Source: SURF-21 sp964510515 (GTDB lineage Bacteria; Actinomycetota; Geothermincolia; Geothermincolales; RBG-13-55-18). From it: DNA of 64,000 nucleotides. Under the pieces are notes generated by a model. It did no database searches, was not told the origin of the DNA, and worked only from the letters and a program-made list of their open reading frames with translations. Position numbers and translations under genes: made by a program. The number at the start of each line of letters is the position of its first letter. Position 1 is the first letter of the stretch. Location of the stretch: the NCBI GenBank assembly GCA_964510515.1, contig CAZEAU010000003.1:65032-129031 (forward strand), read 5' to 3'. This document shows positions 8,938 through 18,031 of this stretch, one piece after another.

Positions 8938-9987
8938 GTGAGCCTGTTGTCCCAGAAGATCCGAGTGCTCATAGTCGACGATTCCGCCCTGGTGCGTAAA
9001 CTCCTCCGGGACGTCATCGCCGGCGACCCCGAGCTGGAGGTCGTCGGCATGGCCGTCAACGGCGTGGAGGCGATCCGGGCCGTGGAGGATCTCTCCCCGG
9101 ACGTCGTGACCATGGACATCCACATGCCGGAGATGGACGGCCTCGAGGCCCTGGAATATATCATGCGCAGGCACCCGCTGCCGGTGGTCATGCTGAGCGC
9201 GCTGGCCCAGAGGGGGGCGGCGGCGACCCTGAGGGCGCTGGAGCTGGGGGCGGTGGATTTCATCACCAAGCCCTCGCATTATCCCTCGGCGGTCAAGGAG
9301 GTGCGCGATGAGGTCGTGTTCAAGGTGAAGACCGCGGCCCGGGCGCGGCCGCAGCTGATCAAGGCGCGGGCGCGCGGCAAGGTGCGCAAGGAGGCCAAGG
9401 TCTCCGCCTCCGCGTCGGGGGGCAAGCTGGTGGTGATCGGCGCCTCCGCGGGCGGCCCCAAGGCCCTGGCGGGGATAATGCCCCGCTTCCCCGAGCATAC
9501 CCCCGCCTCCTTCCTCATCGTCCAGCACATGCCCGGGGTCTTCACCCGCTCCTTCGCCGCGCGGCTGGACGGCGTGTGCCCGATGGCGGTCAGGGAGGCG
9601 GAGGAGAAGGACGAGCTGCGGGCGGGAAGGATACTGGTGGTGCCGGGGGGAAAAGACCTTGTGGTGACGCCGGGCGCGGACGGCCGCGGCAGGGTAGAGC
9701 TCATGGATACGCGCAACCGCGTGGGCGCCTCGCCGCGCATAGATACGACCATGGTCACCGCCGCGGAGGCGTACGGCAGCGAGGCCGTCGGCGTGATCAT
9801 GACCGGAATGGGGTCCGACGGGGCGAACGGCATGGAGAAGATAAGGAGATGCCAGGGCTCCACCGTCGCCCAGGACGAGGAGACCTGCCTGGTTTTCGGC
9901 ATGCCCAAGGCGGCCATCGAGAGGGGCTGCGTGGACTGGGTGGTCTCCCTGGATACGATACCGGACAAGGTGATGGACCTGCTCTGA
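8938..9987 (+). CDS. cheB: CheB receptor methylesterase/deamidase
   Basis: The protein has an N-terminal receiver (Asp60 in VTMDIHMPEMDG when counted from GTG 8938), a linker rich in Ala/Arg/Lys, and a C-terminal methylesterase. The catalytic Ser is in ASAGGPKAL, the His in VQHMPGVFT and the Asp in TGMGSDGANG. It removes methyl groups added by CheR. The GTG at 8938 overlaps the GGAGGAGG ribosome site; TTG 8947, nine residue-bases downstream and better spaced, may be the true start. It is a complete family member of about 349 residues. Confidence 0.93.
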   Translation: MSLLSQKIRVLIVDDSALVRKLLRDVIAGDPELEVVGMAVNGVEAIRAVEDLSPDVVTMDIHMPEMDGLEALEYIMRRHPLPVVMLSALAQRGAAATLRALELGAVDFITKPSHYPSAVKEVRDEVVFKVKTAARARPQLIKARARGKVRKEAKVSASASGGKLVVIGASAGGPKALAGIMPRFPEHTPASFLIVQHMPGVFTRSFAARLDGVCPMAVREAEEKDELRAGRILVVPGGKDLVVTPGADGRGRVELMDTRNRVGASPRIDTTMVTAAEAYGSEAVGVIMTGMGSDGANGMEKIRRCQGSTVAQDEETCLVFGMPKAAIERGCVDWVVSLDTIPDKVMDLL

Positions 9988-10025
9988 GGGGCGGTTTTAT
10001 AGTTGCCCGAAAGGGATGCCGGCTG

Positions 10026-12041
10026 ATGGACATGGATATCTCACAGTACAAGGAACTGTTCATAAACGAAGCGCAGGAGCACCTGGAGGCCCTGAACCGC
10101 TCCATGGTGGAGCTGGAGAGGGACCCCGGAAACCCCGACGTGCTCACCGAGATCTTCCGCTCCGCCCACACCCTCAAGGGCATGTCCGCGACCATGGGCT
10201 TCGACCAGCTCACGGAGCTCTCCCACGAGATGGAGAACGTCCTCGAGGGCATGCGCGGCGGGGACATCGAGGTGAGCGCCGATATCGTGGACCTCCTCTT
10301 CGGGTGTTTCGACATGCTGGGGGAGATGGTCGACGATATCGCCGAGGAGGGCGGCAGGAGGCTGGAAACCGGGGCCATGACCGCGTCCCTGCGTGAGGTG
10401 TACTCCGGCGAAATGGCTCGCGCCGCGATCCCGGAGGCGCCGGGGAGGAAGCCCGCCAGGGAGCGGGCCGAGGTCAAGCCCGGCGCCGAGACGCGGCAGG
10501 GGAAGGCCACCGCCGCCGCGGGCCCGGAAGGGGCCGGGGAGAAGGACCTGTGCCTGCGCATCACCCTGGACGACGACTGCGTGCTGAAGTCGGTGAGGGT
10601 CTTCATGGTCTTCAAGAAGCTGGCGCGGATGGGCCGGGTGGTCTCCTCCCGGCCCCCGCTCGAGGACCTGGAGGAAGAAAGGTTCGACCGTGCCTTCGAG
10701 GTGGTCCTGGCCACGCGCGAGGACGCGGAGCGCGTGCGTGCGGCGTTGCTGGTCATCGCCGAGGTCTGCGAGGTGGAGGTGGTCTCGCCGCAGGGCGCGG
10801 ACGCCGGTGCCCAGGAGGGGCCGGAAGCGGCGGCGGTGCGCGAGGAGGGGGAAGGACCGGGGCGCGCGGCCGAGCCTGCGGCCGCGGGGATGGTGCGCAC
10901 CCAGAGCGTGCGCGTGAGCATATCCCGGCTGGACAACCTCATGAACCTCATCGGGGAGCTGGTCATCAACCGCACCAGGCTGCAGGAGATCGCCTCCTCC
11001 CTGGGCAGCCCCGAGCTCAGGAAGGCATTGGCCCAGATGGCGCGGCTCACCGCGGACCTGCAGGACGAGGTGATGAAGACGCGCATGGTGCCGGTGGAAC
11101 ACATCTTCAACCGCTTTCCCCGCATGGTCAGGGACCTCGCCAAGAGCCGGGGTAAAGACATCGATTTCGTCGTAGAGGGCAAGGATATAGAGCTGGACCG
11201 CACCATACTGGACGAGATAAGTGACCCCCTCATGCACCTGCTGCGCAACGCCGTCGACCACGGCATCGATGCCCCGGACGATCGCGAGGCCAGGGGCAAG
11301 CCGCGGCGGGGGAGGATAAAGCTGGCCGCGCAGCGGGACCGCAACTACGTTTCCATCGAGGTCAGCGACGACGGCCAGGGCGTAGATGCGGCCAGGATAT
11401 TCGCCCAGGGCGAGAGCGTCGGTCTCATCGGCGCCGAGGACGGGAGGGTGCGCGGCGAGGAGGACGCGCTGAGCCTGCTGGCCACCCCGGGGTTCTCGAC
11501 CGCCAGGGAGGTGAGCGGCGTGTCGGGCCGGGGGGTGGGGCTGGACGTGGTCAAGAACAAGGTGGAGTCCCTGGGGGGCATGCTGATCATGCGCAGCGTC
11601 CCCGGGGAGGGGTCCGCTTTCATCATGAAGCTCCCGCTCACCCTGGCCATCATCCAGGCCCTGCTGGTGAAGGTGTCGGGCGAGATCTATGCCGTCCCGC
11701 TGGGGGTGGTGGCGGAGACCGCGGTGATCTCCTCCCACGAGGTCAATTACGTCTCCAACCAGGAGGTCATATTCCTGCGCGAGCAGACCCTGCCCCTGAT
11801 GCGGCTGGGCGAACACCTGGGCCTGGCCGAGGACAACGGCCGGGAGAGCTTCCCGGTGGTGGTGGTGGAGGTGACCCCGAGGAGCGTGGCCATCGCCGTG
11901 GACGAGCTGGTGGGGCAGCAGGAGATCGTCATCACCAGCCTTGACCGTTTTCTGAAAAGCATACGCGGATTCGGCGGGGCGACGATACTGGGGACGGGCG
12001 AGGTCGCGCTTATACTGGATATCCCCACTCTGATATCCTGA
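10026..12041 (+). CDS. cheA: CheA chemotaxis sensor histidine kinase
   Basis: This 671-residue CheA has a P1 phosphotransfer domain (His48 in RSAHTLKGMSATMGF). A P2-like segment (about residues 175-270) lies between Ala/Glu-rich linkers. The P3 dimerisation helices begin at SISRLDNLMNLIGELVINRT, P4 is the ATPase (N box LMHLLRNAVDHGID, G2 box SGRGVGLDVVK), and P5 is the CheW-like end. It autophosphorylates under receptor-CheW control and hands phosphate to CheY and CheB. The start at ATG 10026 gives the usual family N-terminus; the frame continues upstream only as an overlap with cheB. Confidence 0.94.
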   Translation: MDMDISQYKELFINEAQEHLEALNRSMVELERDPGNPDVLTEIFRSAHTLKGMSATMGFDQLTELSHEMENVLEGMRGGDIEVSADIVDLLFGCFDMLGEMVDDIAEEGGRRLETGAMTASLREVYSGEMARAAIPEAPGRKPARERAEVKPGAETRQGKATAAAGPEGAGEKDLCLRITLDDDCVLKSVRVFMVFKKLARMGRVVSSRPPLEDLEEERFDRAFEVVLATREDAERVRAALLVIAEVCEVEVVSPQGADAGAQEGPEAAAVREEGEGPGRAAEPAAAGMVRTQSVRVSISRLDNLMNLIGELVINRTRLQEIASSLGSPELRKALAQMARLTADLQDEVMKTRMVPVEHIFNRFPRMVRDLAKSRGKDIDFVVEGKDIELDRTILDEISDPLMHLLRNAVDHGIDAPDDREARGKPRRGRIKLAAQRDRNYVSIEVSDDGQGVDAARIFAQGESVGLIGAEDGRVRGEEDALSLLATPGFSTAREVSGVSGRGVGLDVVKNKVESLGGMLIMRSVPGEGSAFIMKLPLTLAIIQALLVKVSGEIYAVPLGVVAETAVISSHEVNYVSNQEVIFLREQTLPLMRLGEHLGLAEDNGRESFPVVVVEVTPRSVAIAVDELVGQQEIVITSLDRFLKSIRGFGGATILGTGEVALILDIPTLIS

Positions 12042-12080
12042 TAGGGATGCGAAGCGCGCAGACTCCCGGAAGGAGGAGCG

Positions 12081-12692
12081 ATGGCGGGCGGGGAGGGGCT
12101 CAGCCCCCTGCAGCTTGACGCCTTGAGGGAAGTGGGCAATATCGGCTCCGGAAACGCCGCCGTGGCCCTTTCCACCATCGTGGACAAGAAGGTGCTGTTG
12201 AGCGTGCCGAAGGCCTCCCTGGTGCCGCTGGTCGGGGTCTCCGACCTGGTGGGAGGGGCGGAGGCCCTGGTCGCCGGCATCTACCTGCTCATAAGCGGTG
12301 AGGTGTCGGGCAGCATGCTGCTGCTGCTGACGGAGGAAAGCGCCCTGGAGCTGGCCCGCCTCATGGTGAGCGGAGACGGGTCGGAGGGCCTTGGCACCAT
12401 GCAGCAGTCCGCCCTGCAGGAGACGGGGAGCATCCTCGCGGGCTCCTACCTCAACGCGCTCTCCCAGATGACCGGGATCCTCCTGCGGCCGTCCGTCCCC
12501 GGTTTCGCCATGGACATGGCGGGGGCGATAATCGACTTCATCCTGGTGGAGATAAGCCGGCACGACGATTACGTGCTGGTGATAGAGACGCAGTTCGACG
12601 TCATGGAGCACGTGATCCAGGGCCACCTCATCCTCTTCCCGAACCTGGGGTCTCTGGGCCTCATCCTGGGGAGGCTGGGGGTGGGCGGCTGA
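12081..12692 (+). CDS. cheC: CheC-family CheY-P phosphatase
   Basis: CheC (203 residues) dephosphorylates CheY-P and binds CheD. The first active-site motif is intact (LREVGNIGSGNAAVAL, with E-x2-N). In the second motif (LQETGSILAGSYLNAL) the Asn is replaced by Ser, so one of the two pseudo-symmetric sites is probably weak or dead. GGAAGGAGG precedes ATG 12081. CheC next to CheD matches the Bacillus/Thermotoga type of adaptation rather than the E. coli CheZ type. Confidence 0.9.
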   Translation: MAGGEGLSPLQLDALREVGNIGSGNAAVALSTIVDKKVLLSVPKASLVPLVGVSDLVGGAEALVAGIYLLISGEVSGSMLLLLTEESALELARLMVSGDGSEGLGTMQQSALQETGSILAGSYLNALSQMTGILLRPSVPGFAMDMAGAIIDFILVEISRHDDYVLVIETQFDVMEHVIQGHLILFPNLGSLGLILGRLGVGG

Positions 12693-12737
12693 GGGGGCGG
12701 GGCGCGGCAGCGGCGGAGCTGGCGGGGGAAAGACGCC

Positions 12738-13340
12738 ATGGGAGAAGACGGGGGGCCGGATATGATGCTCGCGGGGGTCGATCACCCCGGCGTTGAGCGC
12801 GGGAAGGCGCGGAGCGGAGATGCGCCGGAGGAGGAAACGGTAAACGTAGGCGTGGCGGAGTATTACGTCACCCACAACCCCCATACCCTGGTGAGCTTCG
12901 GGTTGGGCAGCTGCGTGGGGGTGGCGCTCTACGACCAGCGGCGCAAGGTGGGCGGCCTGGCTCACATCATGTTGCCCGACTCGCGCAGCATGAGCAGGAG
13001 GGGCAAGCCGGGCAAGTTCGCCGACACGGCCATAGAGGCGATGCTCGAGGAGATGGAGAAACTGGGCTCGCGGCGGGTGGACATCAAGGCCAGGATGGCG
13101 GGGGGGGCGTGCATGTTCACCATCCCGGGCGCGCAGAACCCGCGCAACGTGCCGGGGCCGTGCCTGGGCACGCAGATAGGGGAACGCAACATCGAGGCGG
13201 CCAAGGCGGCGTTGCGGGAGCACAAGATACGGCTGCTGGCCGAGGACACGGGCGGGGGTCACGGGAGGACGCTGCGCTTTTATGTCTCCAGCGGCAGGGT
13301 GACCATAAGCTCCATCAAGCACGGCACGCAGGAGCTGTGA
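12738..13340 (+). CDS. cheD: CheD chemoreceptor glutamine deamidase
   Basis: CheD deamidates receptor glutamines and is regulated by CheC. The catalytic Cys (FGLGSCVGVALYD) and His (GGLAHIMLPDS) are present, as is the conserved KARMAGGACMF strand. The first 35 or so residues (MGEDGGPDMMLAG...) are not part of the family core, so a later start is possible. The TGGGHGRTLRF stretch near the C-terminus is typical. It is the last recognisable che gene of the operon. Confidence 0.92.
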   Translation: MGEDGGPDMMLAGVDHPGVERGKARSGDAPEEETVNVGVAEYYVTHNPHTLVSFGLGSCVGVALYDQRRKVGGLAHIMLPDSRSMSRRGKPGKFADTAIEAMLEEMEKLGSRRVDIKARMAGGACMFTIPGAQNPRNVPGPCLGTQIGERNIEAAKAALREHKIRLLAEDTGGGHGRTLRFYVSSGRVTISSIKHGTQEL

Positions 13341-13387
13341 GCGCGCAAGGGAGCCGGCGTTGAGCGCGGGCAGGGAGTGGGAGAACC

Positions 13388-13738
13388 GTGAAAGAAGAGA
13401 GCAGGAGCGAAAACGTGGAGGTCTCCGGCGAGGCCATCGCGGCGCTGGCCGCGCAGGCGGTGGAGGAGGTGGAGGGTGCCGCGGTGGTTCAGCACGGGCC
13501 CTCGGGCAGCCTCACCTCGCGGGTGATGAGGGAGCTCTTCCCCCGCAAGGGCATCAAGGTGGTGCGGGAGGACGGCTCCTGTCGCATCGGCGTTTACCTC
13601 AAGGTCGACTACGGGGCGAACATACCGGCCATCGCCGCCGAGGTGAGGAAAAAGGTTAAGGAGTACGTGGAGGGCCTCACCGAGATCGAGGTCGAGGGCG
13701 TGGAGATAACCATAGAGGACATCGAGCCCCCGGCGTAG
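13388..13738 (+). CDS. Asp23/Gls24 family envelope-stress protein
   Basis: This 116-residue protein has the Asp23/Gls24 pattern: VSGEAIAALAAQAVEEVEG at the start, the strand CRIGVYLKVDYGANIPAIA, and VKEYVEGLTEIEVEGVEI at the end. Family members are small cytosolic proteins linked to cell-wall or alkaline stress and often bind membrane anchors. It lies 47 bp after cheD on the same strand and may be read from the same transcript, but no chemotaxis role is known for the family. GTG start with GGGAG upstream. Confidence 0.85.
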   Translation: MKEESRSENVEVSGEAIAALAAQAVEEVEGAAVVQHGPSGSLTSRVMRELFPRKGIKVVREDGSCRIGVYLKVDYGANIPAIAAEVRKKVKEYVEGLTEIEVEGVEITIEDIEPPA

Positions 13739-14248
13739 CCACGGAGCCGGCGCTCAACGCGCATCATTGCGCGCTCTCTTTGCCCCGCAGCGCCCGCGGC
13801 GATACCCGGCCGTCCCCCGCTTGCGGAACCGATAAATCCAGGGCCGGTGCACCGATACCTCCCACGTTGCTTTTTCCTCGCGGCGCGCCGCTTGCGGAAC
13901 CGGGAACTCCAGGACTGATGCGCCTGCCCGGCGTCCGCGGCGCTGGGGCCCTATCCCGTGCTTTTCTCCCCGGGCGTGAAAGGCCGGGACCTGACAACGC
14001 CTGAGACTACCCGGAAGCGCCCGCATCCATGCCCGGTCCCACCTTCCGTGTGCGAACCGGTCTCTACGATGACGCGCCGGGAAGAGCGTGTTCCGCCCGC
14101 GCAGCGGAAGGGAGCGAGGCGCGTAGCACTGGGGTAAGCCGCATGCCCATCCCGCGGGGCCACGTCTTGCAATCTTGAGGTAAAACCCCAGGTGCGAACT
14201 GGGAAGATAGCGGAGCAGGCAAAGAACAAGACCTGACCCCATCCGGGT
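13739..14248 (+). other. 510-bp gap without a convincing gene
   Basis: This lies between the Asp23-type gene and the convergent minus-strand operon. It contains two copies of CGCTTGCGGAACCG (near 13818 and 13889) spaced about 71 bp apart. At 14219-14240 it contains GACCTGACCCC, a string often seen beside REP-associated Y1 transposases. Open frames on the minus strand here have Cys/Arg-rich composition unlike any real neighbour. I see no gene. Confidence 0.4.
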
Positions 14249-15235
14249 TTATTCGCTGGGGTTGAAGTAGGCGACGATCGACCTGGCCAGGGCGGGAGCG
14301 AGGATATCCGCCGCCTTCATCTGCAGCGGCGCCTCCACGATGACGCAGGGCATGCGGGTCTCGCGCAGCAGGGGATAGCTCTTGGCCCCCGGCGGAGGGG
14401 CGGGGACTCCGGTGGCGAGGGAGAGCTCGGCGTGCAGGATGGCGGCGAAACGCCTGCCGCGGGGGGAGGCGTATCCCCGGCTCCCGAAATAATGCACGCG
14501 CAGCGGCCTCTCCTCCGAGAGCCTGAAGCCGAGCACGAGGTCGGCGCCGCGGTCGTTGGCGAGGCGCGCCCTGCGGCTTTCCGCAAGGGGGGCGCTGGCC
14601 CCCCCGGTGAGCAGGGTGGCGATGCCGGAGGAAAGCAGTTCGCTAGACACGCGGCGCAGGGCTTCCTCCGCGCCCGTATCCCCCTCCGCCGCGTCGAGGA
14701 CCACGTTCTTCCCCTCCGTCCCCCGCGCCGCCAGGTCCTGCAGGACCTCGTGCACCTCGGCTACGCTGGTGTCCTTGAGGGCGTGCTTGAGGCTCTGCAG
14801 GCAGGAGATGGTCGAGGCGCCGGCGATGCCGTCCACGGGCAGCGCCATATTGTGCTGGAAGACGCGCAGCGCGCGGTCGGTGTCCTGCCCGAAGATGCCG
14901 TCCTCGCGGCCGGCGTTGAAGCCCAGGCGGTTGAGGTAGCGCTGCACCTCGCGTACGTCGTCGCCGCGAAAGGGGGGGACGCGCAGATAGAGAAACCTGT
15001 CCCCGAGGCGGAGGGAGGCCTCCACCAGTTCCTGCCAGGTGGTCTCGTCCACGCCCTCCACCGCGCGCAGCCCCCGCTCCTCCTGGAACTTGCGCACGGC
15101 CAGCGCGGTGCTCTCGCCGTAGTGGGCCTCCTTCATCTCGGCGGCGAAGCCCGGGGGGGAGTAGCCCAGCTCGAGCAGCCTCTGCTGCACGTCGGATACG
15201 GCAAGGCCGCGCTCGCCCGGCCACACCGTTTTCAC
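14249..15235 (-). CDS. CwlM-like protein: two peptidoglycan-binding domains plus degenerate amidase
   Basis: This 328-residue protein has two PG_binding_1 domains (about residues 5-65 and 85-150: DVQQRLLELGYSP, then EVQRYLNRLGFNAGREDGIFG). A C-terminal Amidase_3-like fold follows (about 175-328). In active zinc amidases the first strand reads VxLDxGHGG; here it reads VVLDAAEGD, with no His. The second His (S-I-H-x-N) is replaced by GFRLS, and the glutamate near the end lies in IVEAP. There is no signal peptide. This order, cytoplasmic location and parAB proximity match mycobacterial CwlM, a regulator of MurA, rather than an enzyme. The GTG start has GGAGGG 7 bp upstream, 3 bp after the kinase stop. 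Confidence 0.75.
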   Translation of the reverse strand: MKTVWPGERGLAVSDVQQRLLELGYSPPGFAAEMKEAHYGESTALAVRKFQEERGLRAVEGVDETTWQELVEASLRLGDRFLYLRVPPFRGDDVREVQRYLNRLGFNAGREDGIFGQDTDRALRVFQHNMALPVDGIAGASTISCLQSLKHALKDTSVAEVHEVLQDLAARGTEGKNVVLDAAEGDTGAEEALRRVSSELLSSGIATLLTGGASAPLAESRRARLANDRGADLVLGFRLSEERPLRVHYFGSRGYASPRGRRFAAILHAELSLATGVPAPPPGAKSYPLLRETRMPCVIVEAPLQMKAADILAPALARSIVAYFNPSE

Positions 15236-15238
15236 CGC

Positions 15239-17338
15239 CTATCCCTCCCCGCTCACGGGCAGGGTGAACTTGAACGACGAGCCATGGTCGGTCACGCTCT
15301 CCACCCAGATGCGCCCCCCGTGCCCCTCGACGATGCCTCTGGATATCAGCAGGCCGAGGCCGAGGCCGCCGGCGACGCGCGAGGAGTCCGACTCAATCTG
15401 ATAAAACATGTTGAACAATCGCTCCTGTTCCCGGGCCGGGATGCCGGGGCCGTTGTCCTTCACCTCTATCTCCACCATGCCCGGCTCGGAGGCCATGCGG
15501 GCCAGCACCTCTATCTTTCCCCCCTCCGGGGTGAACTTGATGGCGTTGCCGATGAGGTTCTCCATGACCTGATGCACGCGCCAGACGTCGATGCTGATCG
15601 GCGGCAGGCCCTGCTCCACGTGGTAGCTCAGCTCCTGGCCGCAGCGGGCGGCACGCCCCTTATACTCTGAAACGACGTTGACGATCAAGCCCTCCACCGG
15701 CGCCGGCCACCTCTCGCCCACCAGGCGTCCCTCCTCCAGGCGGGTTATGTCCAGCAGGTCGTTGATGATCTTGGTCATCTGGTCCGCGCGCGCGTTCATG
15801 ATCTTGACCTTGTCCATCTGGAAAGGGGACATCTCGCCGAGCTCCCCGAACTGGAAGGCGTCGGCGTAGCCCTTGATGATGGACAGCGGCGTACGCAGTT
15901 CGTGGGAGGCGATGGCGATGAAGTCCGACTTCATCTTGTCCAGGACCGAAAGCTCCTCGTAGGCCTTCTCCAGGTCCTGGTGGCTGCGCTCGACCATGGC
16001 CTCCAGCCTGCGGCGCTCGCTGAGGCTGTGCGCGATGCCCACCATGCCCGAGAACTTCCCGGCGCGGAAAAGGGGCGCCGTGCTTATCTGCACCGGCAGG
16101 GGCGCCTCGCCTCGCCGCTTGAGCAGGGTCTCGAAGAAGACCTTCTCGCCGCGCCGCCCCCTCTCCATCATGCGCTCCGCCTTGCCGCGCTCCTCGGGGG
16201 CGACCACCTCGGCGGCCTCCTTGCGGAAGAGCTCCTCGCTGCCCGGCAGGCCGAGCATGTCCAGGAAGGCCTGGTTGCAGAAGGAGAACCTGCCCTCGGC
16301 GTCCACGGCGTGAAAGCCGTCCGTGAGGCTCTCGATGAGCAGGTTGAGGTAGTCGGTGGTCTCCGCCAGCCGCCTCTCCAGCCTGACGTATTCGGTCACG
16401 TCTTCGTAGAGCAGCAGCGCCTCGTGCATGTTGCCCGCGTCGTCCGTCAGCGGGTGCAGGCGGACGCGGTGGAAGAAGTCCGTGCCCCGCACCACCTGGT
16501 GCACGCGTGGCTGTTCGAAGGCACGCCCCTCCACCAGCACGCGCCGCAGTATGCGCTTCCAGTCCGCACGGAACTCCTGGGGCATGATGTCCAGCGCGGG
16601 AAGTCCCGCCAGCTCAGATTCGTCCAGCCCGCAGGTGTCGCCTATCCACTGCATCATCAGGCGGTTGCAGCGCGCAAGCCGGAAGTTGCGGTCGAGGACG
16701 GCTATCTTCACCGGCACCCCCTCGAACACGCCCGCCTCCCTCTCCGAGGACTCCACGAGCATCGCGCGCTCCCATGCGTCGGGGGTGATGTCCTGTATCG
16801 CCACCAGCATGCGCTTCTTCTCCTCGCGCGGCCCCTCCAGCAGCGATATCCACACGTTGCAGAAGCCCGACTGGTCCTCGCGGAAATACTGTTCGTTGCG
16901 TCGGCCCCAGGGGCCCTCGCCCTCGCTCACCTGGCGCAGCAGGGGGCTCCAGTTGCCGAAATAGGGGGGGAGGAAGGCCTCGTCCAGCGGCCTGCCCCGC
17001 GGGTCTGCGGCCCCGCCGCCCGCCGCCCGGGAAAGCTCGCCGGCCCGCGTGTTGAGCTCCAGGACCGCGCCGTCTTCGCCCACGATGAGGACGGGCACGG
17101 GGATGGACTCCAGCACTTGCGCGGCGTCGTGCATGGCCGCGGCCGGGAGCGCTTTCGCGCTGCGCAGCAGCGTCCATGCCCCGAGCAGGGCCGTCGCCGC
17201 GAACGCGGCCGCGAGGGCGGCGAAGACCCCGGACGCCCCGCGCCACCCCGCGACGGCGGCGAGCAGGGTCACGCCCGCCGCCGCGAGCGCCGCCGTCGCC
17301 GCGATGCAGGCCGCCGCCGCGGCACGGTCATCCCTCAC
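15239..17338 (-). CDS. Membrane PAS-domain sensor histidine kinase
   Basis: This 699-residue kinase begins at GTG 17338 (GGAAGGAGGGG just upstream). Two hydrophobic helices (about 5-31 and 36-58) are followed by several PAS modules, one starting LESIPVPVLIVGEDG and another LIESLTDGFHAVDAEG. A coiled coil leads into the HisKA domain (phospho-His479 in ASHELRTPLSIIKG), then HATPase_c with ENLIGNAIKFTPEGG, VKDNGPGIP and GGLGLGLLISRGIVE. The partner is probably the response regulator encoded upstream in the same operon. No obvious external sensing domain is present, so PAS ligands or membrane state are the likely input. Confidence 0.92.
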   Translation of the reverse strand: MRDDRAAAAACIAATAALAAAGVTLLAAVAGWRGASGVFAALAAAFAATALLGAWTLLRSAKALPAAAMHDAAQVLESIPVPVLIVGEDGAVLELNTRAGELSRAAGGGAADPRGRPLDEAFLPPYFGNWSPLLRQVSEGEGPWGRRNEQYFREDQSGFCNVWISLLEGPREEKKRMLVAIQDITPDAWERAMLVESSEREAGVFEGVPVKIAVLDRNFRLARCNRLMMQWIGDTCGLDESELAGLPALDIMPQEFRADWKRILRRVLVEGRAFEQPRVHQVVRGTDFFHRVRLHPLTDDAGNMHEALLLYEDVTEYVRLERRLAETTDYLNLLIESLTDGFHAVDAEGRFSFCNQAFLDMLGLPGSEELFRKEAAEVVAPEERGKAERMMERGRRGEKVFFETLLKRRGEAPLPVQISTAPLFRAGKFSGMVGIAHSLSERRRLEAMVERSHQDLEKAYEELSVLDKMKSDFIAIASHELRTPLSIIKGYADAFQFGELGEMSPFQMDKVKIMNARADQMTKIINDLLDITRLEEGRLVGERWPAPVEGLIVNVVSEYKGRAARCGQELSYHVEQGLPPISIDVWRVHQVMENLIGNAIKFTPEGGKIEVLARMASEPGMVEIEVKDNGPGIPAREQERLFNMFYQIESDSSRVAGGLGLGLLISRGIVEGHGGRIWVESVTDHGSSFKFTLPVSGEG

Positions 17339-17687
17339 CGCGCCCCTCCTTCCGGCCGAGCTCTCCCCAAATCCATCCCCAGTACCTGGCCGTGGCATAG
17401 AGCGCGAAGGTGACGGCCACGGCCGCAGGCGCGGAGAGCGTGGCGAGCTTGAGGGCCATGCCGGCCTCGGGGGCCGGGTGCGGCGCGCCCCACGCTCCGG
17501 TGAAGAGGATTATCCACAGCGCGGGCAGGGGAAGGACGAAAAGGGCGAAGGAGACGTAGTAGAGGCGGTAATAGGGAGGGAGCTCCAGGGCCTCCCCCAG
17601 GCGCCTGCCCAGGGCCGCCAGCAGCATCACCAGCACCCCCACCGAGAGGGGGCCGACGACGTAAAGAAGCGAGGCCAGGTACTTCAT
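17328..17687 (-). CDS. Small four-helix membrane protein
   Basis: This 119-residue protein has about three to four hydrophobic segments (LYVVGPLSVGVLVMLLAAL, FALFVLPLPALWIILF, TLSAPAAVAVTFALYATARY) and a basic tail. I do not recognise a family. Its ATG overlaps the stop of the preceding small membrane gene (ATGA), and its end overlaps the kinase start by 11 bp. The two proteins are therefore made in step with the kinase and could be its membrane input partners (inference). Confidence 0.7.
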   Translation of the reverse strand: MKYLASLLYVVGPLSVGVLVMLLAALGRRLGEALELPPYYRLYYVSFALFVLPLPALWIILFTGAWGAPHPAPEAGMALKLATLSAPAAVAVTFALYATARYWGWIWGELGRKEGRGEG

Positions 17688-17989
17688 CTTCCCAGCATGA
17701 GGCGGTAGGAGCGGTACACCACTACGGCGAGGAGGACGCTCGCGAGGGCCGGCCATACCGCATGGCAGAGGTAGAAGGCGGTGATGGAGTCGGACAGGGA
17801 GAAGACGAGCGTGCTGGTGGCCATGAGCGCGAAGAAGACCGGCAGCAGGAAGGCGAAGGTCCGGCCCCGGAACCTGCGCTCGGCAAGCCGGCATATGGCG
17901 TAGAAATAGGCGAGGAGAAATGCCGTCGCGGAAGCGTTGTAGAGCCAGATGAAGAGGGATAATGTCTTGAGCCAAGCGTTTTCCGTCAA
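17684..17989 (-). CDS. Small three-helix membrane protein
   Basis: This 101-residue protein starts at TTG 17989 behind AGGGAGGG. It has three hydrophobic stretches (FIWLYNASATAFLLAYFYAI, TFAFLLPVFFALMATSTLVF, AVWPALASVLLAVVVY). The layout loosely recalls sensory membrane modules placed before histidine kinases, but I cannot name a family. The gene is translationally coupled to the next membrane protein. Confidence 0.65.
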   Translation of the reverse strand: MTENAWLKTLSLFIWLYNASATAFLLAYFYAICRLAERRFRGRTFAFLLPVFFALMATSTLVFSLSDSITAFYLCHAVWPALASVLLAVVVYRSYRLMLGR

Positions 17990-18031
17990 CTGCCCTCCCT
18001 GACCGCGAGTCGGCGATAAGCGCGCCCGCGC

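Noticed and set aside
10041..13322. A 1093-codon open frame antisense to cheA, cheC and cheD
   Set aside because: Its His/Arg/Gln-rich composition is the usual by-product of GC-rich codon bias, and it has no family motifs while the opposite strand is fully explained.
13754..14242. Minus-strand frame of 162 codons in the gap after the Asp23 gene
   Set aside because: Cys/Arg/Trp-rich with no motif; codon choice is unlike the neighbours and there is no ribosome site.
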